A stretch of DNA of 64,000 nt from positions 2,950,089-3,014,088 of the forward strand of contig CP012811.1 in assembly GCA_001936135.1 (NCBI GenBank), given 5' to 3'. Of the stretch, positions 31,501 through 41,450 are shown piece after piece. The notes under the pieces were generated by a model. That model ran no database searches and was not told the DNA's origin. It worked only from the letters and a program-made list of their open reading frames with translations. Numbering within the stretch: the first letter of the stretch is position 1; the number at the start of each line of letters is the position of its first letter. The translations under genes were made by a program, and so were the position numbers. The DNA is from Saccharomycopsis fibuligera x Saccharomycopsis cf. fibuligera. Its lineage: Eukaryota > Ascomycota > Saccharomycetes > Ascoideales > Saccharomycopsidaceae.

Positions 31501-31690
31501 TTCAGCTATCAAGAAAGTTTACGAAAGAAGATCTGAAGTGTTCTTGACAGTTATTCTATGGATTGTGGCATTTTTGGCAGCATTCCGGTTCCTCGGGTGT
31601 ATGATTTATTTGGTCAATAATATCCACGAGAAATGGGTTGAGTTTGATATTCGGTTCAAGAACAAGACCAATTCCAAGTATCTAGTCTGA
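28505..31690 (+). CDS. Chitin synthase, class I/II
   Basis: The 1061-residue enzyme transfers GlcNAc from UDP-GlcNAc to growing chitin at the plasma membrane. About 265 disordered Asn/Gln/Ser-rich residues precede the catalytic part. Hallmarks follow in order: [25 protein letters not shown], the [10 protein letters not shown] segment, [31 protein letters not shown], the catalytic EDR (629-631), and the QRRRW motif (669-673). A cluster of about seven membrane helices follows from residue about 700. SWG in the C-terminal loop after CNLHDL is also conserved. This pattern is that of class I/II enzymes (septum and wall chitin; S. cerevisiae Chs1/Chs2, Candida Chs1/Chs2/Chs8), not class IV, since no cytochrome-b5-like or myosin domain is present. 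I cannot assign the exact paralogue. CTG codons appear absent by eye, as expected for a well-expressed gene avoiding that codon. Confidence 0.95.
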   Translation: [1061 protein letters not shown]

Positions 31691-31744
31691 TACTTTGTAT
31701 TTGTGCATCGTATTATATATATTTTTTTTTATTATTTATACCAT

Positions 31745-31788
<44 letters not shown>

Positions 31789-32257
31789 ATTTTCTAGCAT
31801 TTGCTTTTTGCCTGTTTTTTTTGCCTGATTTATTTGATTTTGCCTGATTTATTTTGTTTTGTTTTGTTTTGTTTTTGATTGATTAATTTTTTTTGTTTGT
31901 TTTGACTTACTCAATTTCTAATTGGATGATATAATAATGTTCTAGTAATGGATTAATGTTGATAGTAGCTGTGCACATAGATCCGGTAGCAAGGTTTGAT
32001 GTAGAAGCGGCGTGCCTGACAATGTCGTCATCGATAAATGCTGACAGAAAGTGTAACCCTGCACAGCGATAACAAACAATCCGGCGCTATCACCATCAAT
32101 TGTCACCCATCCACAACAACACTCGCCGGTAAACACAACACACGCCCCCCTTTTCCTGCTAGTGCCCATCGCAAAGTTGCTTGACAGAAGGTACTAACAG
32201 GCAGTTAACAAAACAAGCTACAATCAACAATACACAAAATAGCAAAACAACCACACA
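31691..32257. other. Intergenic region with 41-base poly(T)
   Basis: Contains a run of 41 T at 31747-31787, TTTGCCTGATTTATTT-type short tandem repeats (31800-31855) and a GTTTT repeat (31855-31880). The right half is the LSB5 promoter and leader. No gene seen. Confidence 0.8.
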
Positions 32258-33605
32258 ATGGGTATATTCAGCGAGGATAAACCTCAGACTGCGGTCACCG
32301 CTATCATCAATCAGATTCTCACGGAGAAAGCGGTGCAAGAATTCGAGCCGGAGGTCCAGTTGCCTGGCTTGCTAGAGTCAATCAAATTTCAAGGCCCCGA
32401 GGGGTATGTACTTTAATTAATGACAGTGATAGTAATATTTTTTTTCTCCACCCTTTGCAAATACTAATATTCTTCAAGTGCTACAGAAGCAGCTAGAGCA
32501 GTTAGAAAGAAGCTCAAATATGGATCCCCTTCAGTTCAGTATAGAGCTCTCACGGTAAGTCAAGTGTTTGAGATGTATTATTATGTTATAGTCATCTATT
32601 GTTGTTTGTATCCATACTAACTTTATCCTCCTTTAGGTGCTTGAATTGTTAGTGTCCAATGGCGGTAAGCCACTTACTCCTTTATACAGTGACAGTAAAC
32701 TCATTGAGAGACTAAGGGTGATGATATCTGACGACAATGTTGTTCCTAGAGTTAGAAAGAAGTTGATTGCTATGGTGATTGGCTGGAATGGTGAATTCGC
32801 CGGTGATGCCAAATATTCGTCGTTGACAGGATTGAATAAGTTTGCCAAACAATACTACAAACCTGGACATGGCACAAACACTAATGATCATAATGCTACC
32901 TATAGCAGTAGCAGCAGAGTTCATGGAAACAGACGCGACAGGGAAGTTCCTCAGTTTATGGACGATACCGCTGATGATTTTACTGCTGATGAGATCAGAA
33001 GCATTGCTGATGTAAGCGATAGATCTGCTGGACACTTCAGAAGTTCAAGTGGGTCAAATAGAGATTTGGATCAAGCATATGAGATTCCCAAGATTGATAT
33101 TAGAAAAGCAGCACCAGAAATCAACAGAATTCTTTCCGAAGCTACTGCCAGTGCCACTATATTGAGGAACGAGCTTGAGTCATTGAATAGAAAAAGAGGA
33201 GAATTGGCTATAGATAATGATAGATGTACGATAAACTTTGACAAATGTCGACAAATTAGAAGAAAAGTGTTGCGGTACTTACAGTTGATCAGTGAAGGAC
33301 AATTTTTGGGACTTTTGATTCATGCTAATGATGAGTTAGTCGAGGCTTTGCAGAAATACTCTGATTACTCTAAGCCGATGAGCGACAGTGAGATTGAGAG
33401 TAGCAAGAATAGTAACACTGCCTCGCGGGTAAACCGCAGCGGATTTATCAGCGAGTCAGAGGACGAGGAGGAGTCTCTTGCCACGGGAGCAGTGTCGCGC
33501 CGCAGCGATGACTACTCTTTTAATACTAACACTAACAACAACTACGAGTCAGAAGACGATGACGAGGCTAATCCATTTGCGGACCGCAACAAGGTGGTGG
33601 AGTAA
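32258..33605 (+). CDS. LSB5: Lsb5-like VHS/GAT endocytic adaptor, three exons
   Basis: Exons 32258-32403, 32479-32554 and 32637-33605 give 396 residues. The first two exons encode MGIFSEDKPQTAVTAIINQI... and the helical block GATEAARAVRKKLKYGSP, continuing into VLELLVSNGGKP in exon 3. This matches the VHS/ENTH-like N terminus of yeast Lsb5 (RALRKKIKYG...LDLFISQGVKF). A GAT-like helical region lies at about residues 225-310. An acidic tail holds an NPF motif (N386-F388) that in Lsb5-type proteins binds EH domains. Lsb5 links ubiquitin, Arf3 and the actin regulator Las17 at endocytic sites. Both introns have consensus donors and TACTAAC/T branch points. Starting at the open frame of exon 3 alone (GTG at 32637) would lose the VHS helices. 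Confidence 0.87.
32404..32478 (+). other. LSB5 intron 1, 75 nt
   Basis: Donor GTATGT at 32404, branch TACTAAT at 32462-32468, acceptor AAG ending at 32478. Phase 2, splitting a Gly codon (GG|T). Confidence 0.85.
32555..32636 (+). other. LSB5 intron 2, 82 nt
   Basis: Donor GTAAGT at 32555, branch TACTAAC at 32615-32621, acceptor TTTAG ending at 32636. Phase 0 between Thr and Val codons. Confidence 0.9.
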
Positions 33606-33994
33606 TTGACTACTAAATAGTGATTTGATATAATATTTCACCGTATAGGGGTAGGGGTTAATCTATGGTGTGCGGGTGTTTTCTGAATCCGGCAAAATAA
33701 TCATTTTTGTGGATAACGCAAGATGATGTAGTAATCCGCACTGGCACGCATCAACTTACACTAGTATACATGGTGGTGCAGAGCAAGTTTAATTTATTTA
33801 TAGACAATAGCCAAAAATGGGAATCGCCATGGAACTATTAATAAGTTACTGCCCAGTGTTAAATACCACCGTAGATCCATTGCCTTACTGCCCTTTCCCC
33901 TTTTATACCCTATTTCTTTTCCTTATAATATCCACAATATCCATTCCTTACTACTCACCGTTGACCACTCCCTACCTGCAACACCAAACCCACC
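33606..33994. other. Intergenic region, 0.4 kb
   Basis: Promoter and leader of the coiled-coil gene. C/T-rich from about 33890 to the ATG. Nothing else recognised. Confidence 0.5.
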
Positions 33995-35485
33995 ATGTTG
34001 TTGGAAAAAATAAAGACAAAGCTTGGTCTGCAGAAGCAGGCTAACACTCGTTTATCGCGTAACTTCGCCCACAGAAGATACCACTCGGCAGATTTTTCAA
34101 AGTCTGCCTCCGTTGACTACGACAAGGTCCAGCAGTTGACTGCTGAAGTGTGCAAGCTCCAGAACGAAGCCACTCAGGTTCCTGTCCTCAAGGCCAAGTT
34201 GGATGTGTTGCAGAACGAGTTGAAATTAGAAAAGGCAAAGTACAATTCCATCATTTATAGCCAGGAGTCAACAAAGACAAGGCTCAATGACAGTTTAAAC
34301 AAGGAAAAACAATCAAAAGACTTGCACTTGGGCAATAACAGTAGCAACGAAATTTATCAAAACTCGGTGTTTTCCTCCTCAGCAGTGCTTCTTGTGCCTC
34401 CAAGAAACCATAGAAGGAATGCTTCCAGTGTTACTTCCTTTTCCAACTCCAGTGACCAATCACTATTTTCTATCCACAATGACTCGATCCAGTCCAATGC
34501 AGAATTAGATTTGCAGTTGACTTACGAAGAGGCCAACAAATCCTTGTTGGAAAAACTAAAGATGCAAGAAATGCGCAATATCAAGTTACGCAATCAGATT
34601 GCCCAATTGGAAAGAACAGTATCTGAGTTGTCCAGATCCGTTGATGAAGAAAGAAAACAACAGCATGAACAGCAGCAAAAACAACAACAGCGTCAGAGTC
34701 ATCGCAAAGACAGTATGGTTACTGCTGAGACTTCTTTGGATTCGCCAGAATTGACAAAAAGCACAACCAACCTTACAATCAATATTGAGCTCAGTAATGC
34801 TTACAATCCAAGTGAAAAAGAAAATCTTGACCCTGCCTCAACAACAACCAATGGCTCTACAGCTTTAGAGACCCCTAAATCTCACAACGATGGTAATTCT
34901 GTCTTTTCTTTCAATATTAATTTTGACAACTTGGTGGAACCGGCTTCTAATCAGGAAAATGATTTTTTTGCTAAGGGAACTTCTGTTGACAATGATACCC
35001 AAAGTAATACTTTATTAGCACCTAACACGCCAGATACCCCTGATTTCAGTACATTCACTATGGATCAACAAACTTCAACCCCTACGAAACCAAAACAAAA
35101 TGACAACAGCATTGCTAATGATGCGGTTTTGTATTTCCCTCAAACCCCCAAAAAAACTGGTGCAGAATTGCACAGAAATGAGTATTTTTGCAAAACGTTG
35201 AGAAAAAGATCTTCTCATGAAAGTTTGCTTTCATTAAATAAGCCATTAAATAAGCCGAATGGTCTTGGTATTGAAAATGTCAACAACAACATTAGTAGCA
35301 CTAGAAAGGAAAGAAGACAAAGCAAAAATTTGTACTACGTTGTTAGAGACGAAGCTAAAGATTTTAACATGAACACTTCCTCATCCTCCTCATTGGTGAG
35401 CCATAAAAGAAGCTCATTGATGAATTACTGTACTAACCAGTTACATAAAGTTTCGCCACGCCCAAAATCATCCATCATGTTTTAA
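33995..35485 (+). CDS. Uncharacterised coiled-coil protein
   Basis: The 496-residue protein has no family that I recognise. A basic, Arg-rich N terminus (residues 1-30, LLEKIKTKLGLQ then RLSRNFAHRRYHS) could be a weakly amphipathic or targeting segment. Two heptad-rich stretches follow: residues about 40-85 (VQQLTAEVCKLQNEA, LKAKLDVLQNELKLEKAKY) and about 170-225 (ending in a Gln/His run). The rest is Ser/Thr/Asn-rich and probably disordered, with repeated TP-containing patches (APNTPDTPD, YFPQTPKKTG) that are potential Cdk-type phosphorylation sites. A short charged motif (LRKRSSHESLLSLN) sits near residue 405. The first ATG at 33995 follows a pyrimidine-rich leader. A cytoskeletal or polarity scaffold is a plausible but unsupported role. 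Confidence 0.8.
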   Translation: MLLEKIKTKLGLQKQANTRLSRNFAHRRYHSADFSKSASVDYDKVQQLTAEVCKLQNEATQVPVLKAKLDVLQNELKLEKAKYNSIIYSQESTKTRLNDSLNKEKQSKDLHLGNNSSNEIYQNSVFSSSAVLLVPPRNHRRNASSVTSFSNSSDQSLFSIHNDSIQSNAELDLQLTYEEANKSLLEKLKMQEMRNIKLRNQIAQLERTVSELSRSVDEERKQQHEQQQKQQQRQSHRKDSMVTAETSLDSPELTKSTTNLTINIELSNAYNPSEKENLDPASTTTNGSTALETPKSHNDGNSVFSFNINFDNLVEPASNQENDFFAKGTSVDNDTQSNTLLAPNTPDTPDFSTFTMDQQTSTPTKPKQNDNSIANDAVLYFPQTPKKTGAELHRNEYFCKTLRKRSSHESLLSLNKPLNKPNGLGIENVNNNISSTRKERRQSKNLYYVVRDEAKDFNMNTSSSSSLVSHKRSSLMNYCTNQLHKVSPRPKSSIMF

Positions 35486-36467
35486 AAGAGAGACATACAA
35501 GGAACTTGGTATTCCTTAAAATTATTGACTCATTGATTCATAATTATTCATTCATTCATTCGTTTGCGTTTCCAATTTGATAATTTTCAACCTATCAGCT
35601 GCTACACACTGATATGTTTCTTTTTTTGTTCCTTTCTGCTACTACGCACAGTCCACTCGTTTAATATCTAATTATCTTCACTTCTTGTCTAATGCTACTG
35701 CTATGTCCATTTAGCATGCTATACTTTATTGCTTCCCTGCTTTATATATTTCTTTTTTGTTTATTCTTTTCACTGGTTTGAGCTATCATAAATATTTGCT
35801 CCTCCATACTCTGACACGTTTTTAACGACTCTTATTCTCCTCCATTACATTTCTCTTTTTCCCGCCCCCTTGTCTTTCTTTATATATGATGTTCGCTAAT
35901 TAATCACAATTTATTGGTTTCCTGGTTTGATGACTGTGAGTACAAAACACCACCGATGTAATCTGTATCTGCTAATCAAAAATGTAGTATATAAAACAAG
36001 AGTAACTACAAAAATTAGTGCCATACTATACTATGCGCTTATCCAGAGTACTTAGCGGTTAGTCATAGTCTCATCTGCCAGATGGTTATACTGAAGATAT
36101 CTTAAGATAAATCTCGCCAGTGACACTATTTGTCATCGTGTGTTTGAATAGATATCCCAGATGGATGGTGTTAATGCATCATGTGCTGTATCATGACGCA
36201 TGACTCACGAGAAGCGTGAAATATTCGGAAAAAAGAAAAAAAATTTTAGCGTCATTTTTCAGTGTTTTGGGGCCTCTAATTGTATAATATGATGAGAGCG
36301 TCGCTAGTTTGACATTACTGGTTTGACAGAAAACTGCTCAACTGCTAATAACAAGAAAGTTACAAAAAAAAACTATCGTTTCTCTTTTGTGTCGTTTGCG
36401 TTGCTGATCTTTCCATTCAAGGATAAATATACCTACCTATCAGCAAAACAAAAACATAATTTACATC
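35486..36467. other. HIS4 upstream region, 1.0 kb
   Basis: C/T-rich DNA in the left half is the 3' region of the coiled-coil gene. The right half is the HIS4 promoter and contains a Gcn4-type site. No additional gene recognised. Confidence 0.6.
36201..36207 (+). promoter_or_regulatory. Candidate Gcn4 binding site (TGACTCA)
   Basis: A perfect TGACTCA palindromic core lies 261 bases upstream of the HIS4 ATG. HIS4 is a classical target of general amino acid control by Gcn4 in yeasts. The assignment is from motif and context only. Confidence 0.6.
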
Positions 36468-38996
36468 ATGGGCTTCCCATTGCTTCCGTTTTTCGAATCA
36501 ATTGAGGATCAGCAGTTGGCCAGTTTGGCTGTTATCGGTCAAGTGCTTGTCAAGTACTCTGCCTCTGTTGACTACAAATCATTTATCAATAATTTCCCAT
36601 TACCTACTGCATTTTACGTCGAGCTTTCCGGGGCTTCATTGGATGTCACCAAAGTTATTGATTTGCTCAATGCTGGGATCGTCAAAGTTGTCGTTGATGC
36701 TCAATTCGCCGAAGCATTAGCTGAAGCTGGTATTCCAGACTCAAGAGTCATCACCAAGGTATCCGATGCTCAACAAGAAGCAAAAAACTCAAGTGTTGCA
36801 TACGTTGTCCCTGCTTCTGAAAAAACCAAAGTCGAGACCAGTAACAGTGTCTTTGTTGACTACTACACCGGTTCCAAATTCACTAAAGATGCAATTTCTG
36901 CTGCTGATAAAACCATTCCTATTGTCAGTGCAGCCAACTTGACCACTGATTACACAAGGGCTTCTGATGATAAGGTTTCTGTTGCTGAATTCTTGGTTTC
37001 TGTTTTAAAGACCGATAGATCAGACGGTTTATACTCAACTATCGTCACTGACAACCAAAATCATTCTTTAGGGTTAGTATACTCTTCCAAAAACTCTATT
37101 GAAGAAGCCATTAAGAATCAAGCTGGTGTTTACCAGTCACGCAAACGTGGCTTGTGGTTCAAAGGGGCTACTTCCGGCGCTACTCAAAAATTATTGAAGC
37201 TTGACACTGACTGTGATGGTGATGTGTTGAATTTCGTGGTTGAACAAACAGGGGTTGGTTTCTGTCACTTGAACACCGATACTTGCTTTGGTAATTTGGG
37301 AGGATTAAACAAATTGGAAAAAACCTTGCAAAGTAGATTGGCTAACGCTCCTGAAGGTTCATACACTAAGAGATTGTTTAATGATGATAAATTATTGAAT
37401 GCAAAGATTCAAGAAGAAGCAGAGGAATTGACTACTGCTAACACTAAGGATGAAATTGCTTGGGAAGCAGCTGATTTGCTTTATTTTGCCTTGGCTAGAT
37501 GCGTCAAGTCTGGTGTGTCTATTGCTGATGTTGAAAAAAACCTCGATTTGAAGAACTTGAAAGTCACTCGCAGAAAAGGTGATGCTAAACCAAAATTCCT
37601 TCAACAAGAAAAGAAAGAAGAAGCCAAGCCAGTCGCTCCAGCTGCCCAAGCTTCAGCTCCACAGTTCAAGAAAGATGATAAGATTTATTTGCAAGAATAC
37701 GACGTGGCCAACCACACCAAGGAAGAAGTCATTAAGATTCTTGAACGTCCAGTACAATCTACTGCTAATATTATGAAACTCGTGAACCCAATCATTGAAA
37801 ATGTTATCAACAATGGTGACAAAGCATTGTTAGAATTGACAGAAAAATTTGATAAAGTAAAACTTGATTCTCCAATATTACAAGCTCCATTCCCACCAGA
37901 ACTGTACGAATTGCCACAAGATATGAAAGATGCTCTTGATTTATCTATTGATAACGTTTACAAATTTCATCATGCTCAACTACAAGAAAAACTTAAAGTG
38001 GAAACTGCTCCAGGGGTGGTATGTTCCAGATTTTCTAGACCTATTGAAAAAGTTGGTCTTTATGTTCCTGGTGGTACTGCAGTGCTACCTTCTACTGCAC
38101 TAATGTTGGGGGTTCCTGCTAAAGTTGCTGGTTGTAAAGAAATCGTGTTTGCTTCTCCTCCAGGCAAAGATGGTAAGTTGACTCCAGAAGTTGTTTACGT
38201 GGCTCATAAACTAGGTGCTAAGGCTATTGTTTTGGCTGGCGGTGCTCAAGCAGTTGCTGCTATGGCTTATGGTACCGAATCTGTGCCTAAGTGCGACAAG
38301 ATCTTGGGTCCAGGTAATCAATTTGTCACTGCTGCTAAGATGTACGTGCAAAATGATACTAAAGCTCTTTGTTCTATTGATATGCCAGCTGGTCCAAGTG
38401 AAGTGCTTGTGGTTGCTGATAGCAGTGCTGATCCAGATTTCGTGGCTGCTGATTTGTTGTCACAAGCTGAACACGGAGTTGATTCCCAAGTGGTGTTGGT
38501 GGGTATTGATTTGAATGACAAGGAAGTTCTTGCTATTCAAGAAGCTGTTGACAAACAAGCCAAGGCATTGCCAAGAGAAGAAATTATTAGAAAATGTATT
38601 GACCATAGTGTGATTTTGAAAGTTAAAACTGTTCAAGAAGCATTTGACTACTCCAACTTGTATGCTCCGGAACATTTGATTTTGCAAATTAAGGATGCTG
38701 CCAAATATGTTGATTTAGTTGATAATGCTGGTAGTGTGTTTGTTGGTTACTTAACTCCAGAATCCTGTGGTGATTACTCTTCTGGTACTAACCACACTTT
38801 GCCAACTTATGGCTACGCTAGAATGTACTCTGGCGTCAACACTGGTACTTTCTTGAAATATATCACTTCTCAAGAAGTCAGTGAGACTGGATTGAAGAGT
38901 ATTGGTAAAGCTGTTATGAAGGTTGCTACCGTTGAAGGCTTGGGTGCTCACTGTAACGCTGTCAAGATTCGTATGGAAAAGCTTGGCTTGTTATAG
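36468..38996 (+). CDS. HIS4: Trifunctional histidine biosynthesis protein HIS4
   Basis: The 842-residue enzyme catalyses steps 2, 3 and 9-10 of histidine synthesis in the cytosol. After an N-terminal lead region, the phosphoribosyl-AMP cyclohydrolase domain shows YQSRKRGLWFKG, the metal-binding DTDCDGD and GFCHL...CFG (about residues 185-285). The phosphoribosyl-ATP pyrophosphohydrolase domain follows (about 285-375; KIQEEAEEL, WEAADLLYFALARC). After a Lys/Ala/Pro linker, the histidinol dehydrogenase domain fills the rest (about 410-842), with GPGNQFVTAAK, GPSEVLVVAD, LLSQAEHG and SCGDYSSGTNHTLPT. Length and domain order match yeast His4 (about 800 residues). A Gcn4-type site lies upstream. 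Only one CTG codon was found by eye. The gene converges with the glutaredoxin gene. Confidence 0.98.
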   Translation: MGFPLLPFFESIEDQQLASLAVIGQVLVKYSASVDYKSFINNFPLPTAFYVELSGASLDVTKVIDLLNAGIVKVVVDAQFAEALAEAGIPDSRVITKVSDAQQEAKNSSVAYVVPASEKTKVETSNSVFVDYYTGSKFTKDAISAADKTIPIVSAANLTTDYTRASDDKVSVAEFLVSVLKTDRSDGLYSTIVTDNQNHSLGLVYSSKNSIEEAIKNQAGVYQSRKRGLWFKGATSGATQKLLKLDTDCDGDVLNFVVEQTGVGFCHLNTDTCFGNLGGLNKLEKTLQSRLANAPEGSYTKRLFNDDKLLNAKIQEEAEELTTANTKDEIAWEAADLLYFALARCVKSGVSIADVEKNLDLKNLKVTRRKGDAKPKFLQQEKKEEAKPVAPAAQASAPQFKKDDKIYLQEYDVANHTKEEVIKILERPVQSTANIMKLVNPIIENVINNGDKALLELTEKFDKVKLDSPILQAPFPPELYELPQDMKDALDLSIDNVYKFHHAQLQEKLKVETAPGVVCSRFSRPIEKVGLYVPGGTAVLPSTALMLGVPAKVAGCKEIVFASPPGKDGKLTPEVVYVAHKLGAKAIVLAGGAQAVAAMAYGTESVPKCDKILGPGNQFVTAAKMYVQNDTKALCSIDMPAGPSEVLVVADSSADPDFVAADLLSQAEHGVDSQVVLVGIDLNDKEVLAIQEAVDKQAKALPREEIIRKCIDHSVILKVKTVQEAFDYSNLYAPEHLILQIKDAAKYVDLVDNAGSVFVGYLTPESCGDYSSGTNHTLPTYGYARMYSGVNTGTFLKYITSQEVSETGLKSIGKAVMKVATVEGLGAHCNAVKIRMEKLGLL

Positions 38997-39315
38997 ATTT
39001 ATCAGTCGAGCTTGGCTTGAGCTGTGGTAGCTCAAAAGGTTATAGGCCTACTTGTAAATCATTGCACATATAATTGTATGTGTTTTCAGTTATGTTTCTA
39101 TAAATGATAGTGTTTTTTGTTTCTTTGTCACCTGTAAGTTTCTCTGAAAAAGCAATAAGGTGGTTTTACGAATTATAGAGTAGCACACAAAGACCACGCT
39201 GTGGAATGGTGAAAATATTCAAAAGTGCAGCTCATATTAGAATAATCAAAAACTAAGACTGTGTATTTATCGGAATATCAACAACAAATTCGTGAATATA
39301 AAATCAATTACTATC
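38997..39315. other. Convergent intergenic region, HIS4 / glutaredoxin
   Basis: Shared 3' region of two convergent genes, 319 bases, AT-rich. Both terminators must lie here; no distinctive element recognised. Confidence 0.6.
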
Positions 39316-39855
<540 letters not shown>

Positions 39856-40310
39856 TCAGTGAGGGAAGCAGACAGGTATATATATGTGATAGTGATGGCG
39901 ATTAGTCAGCTGGAAGCTGCTGGACTGAGTGAGGGTCTCATCATGATTCACTTGCTGAGCGTAGAGCAACTGCGTATGGCAGGCAGACTGTGGCGCCCGA
40001 GAATGATGGCAATTTTCAGAGGGTTGCCCGGGAAAGCTCTCTTAATAGAGTTCCGGGTATTAATATATGATTACCATTTTATTTAGTAATACATTTGAGC
40101 GGAATGGCCGTATACCAATACTATGGTATAAAAGTCATGTAGTGCGTCTACGTGCATAACTAACACAGAGAACAAATAGTATTGTAGATAGAAGTAATGA
40201 AGACAGGACAAACACGAAGACAGGAAAGTAGAAGAAAAGCAACAGGAAAGCAACAGGTATATAAGATTAACAATGAAGAACAGTAAATTACAATAAAACG
40301 ATACTCATAA

Positions 40311-40352
<42 letters not shown>

Positions 40353-41450
40353 AGAAAAAATAAAAACCAAAAAAGGTTGAACGACTATAATATCAGATTC
40401 AGGATCCAAAAAGCCCTATCTGATTATTATACAACAATGGACCCTACTACAATAATGTATTTGGGAGTTGGACGGTGGGACCTGGCTTCATTAAACATCG
40501 TTACAAGTAACATTAGTAACATAAACGTTACTGAACTCTATCAATACGCAACCTGATTTGACATGTTGAGAAATAAAAAGAATTCCAACAGTGCATCAAA
40601 ACACCCTAGGCGATCATTGAGATCAAGTAGTAGCTCTAAGACCTCAGGCCTTAAAGAGGCACATGAAAACCACATCACGCCTTAGTTCTATTATTAAAAG
40701 CTTACAACAGCTACTCTTGTGGTGGTGCAGGGCTTTTCAGAGGTGTGTCCTATGGCTTGTACACAGCGCCAGCCATTACAACTTCTCTTTGCAACATAAT
40801 ATCCCAGTGTATCTCCATTAACCGTCATACGTAAAGCCTTTTCCTCCGCCTGGGGCCTCCAGTTCTCTTATTGTCGTTCCTCGAGCCGTTCATGCTCTCT
40901 GGAATGCCATTCTACTAGTCGACGGAATTAGTTTTTAGCTCCTGCTCTTCGGCGGAGTCCCCGAAAGTCTCATATGCAAAAGCTGCTAAAGTACCAACAT
41001 GTTAGCGAGAAATTTGAATCTGCTAATAACATGCACCTGAAATAATTGCTCTACATTATATTCAAAGCTTTAATAATGACAATGCGACGGTGTAACATCT
41101 ATTAAACAAATTAAATAAATCACACGGCTTGGGTGCTTTTCGGCAGTTACCTTAGAAATAGTTATCGCTTAGCTCTTGTTGACATATTTTTTCCTAAAGC
41201 AGCTTTGCAGCAATTAATCCTCTGGTTTGGATTAGATCAACTTTAGCGACTAATTTTAGACATTTTTCAGTTGACAGATTGCTATGAATAGCTAGGAATT
41301 AGGAAACTAGGCATTTGGGAGTCATATAAAAACATTGAAAGTTATAAAATGTTCCTTAAGGTCTGTGGGCACAAAACTCGACTGCCCTAATATTGTCTCT
41401 TACTCATCTCGAAAGAAAGTGTTTTTTCTTTTATATACAAGCCGGGAAAA
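39856..41450. other. Intergenic region, 1.6 kb, with 40-base poly(A)
   Basis: Divergent promoters of the glutaredoxin (-) and aspartyl protease (+) genes. A run of 40 A lies at 40312-40351. A less AT-rich part at about 40680-40960 has no clear gene; the minus strand there shows a short coding-like tail after a CTAAC...TTTAG sequence (about 41010-40920), too short to call. TATA-like sequence lies near 41323, about 125 bases before the protease ATG. Confidence 0.5.
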
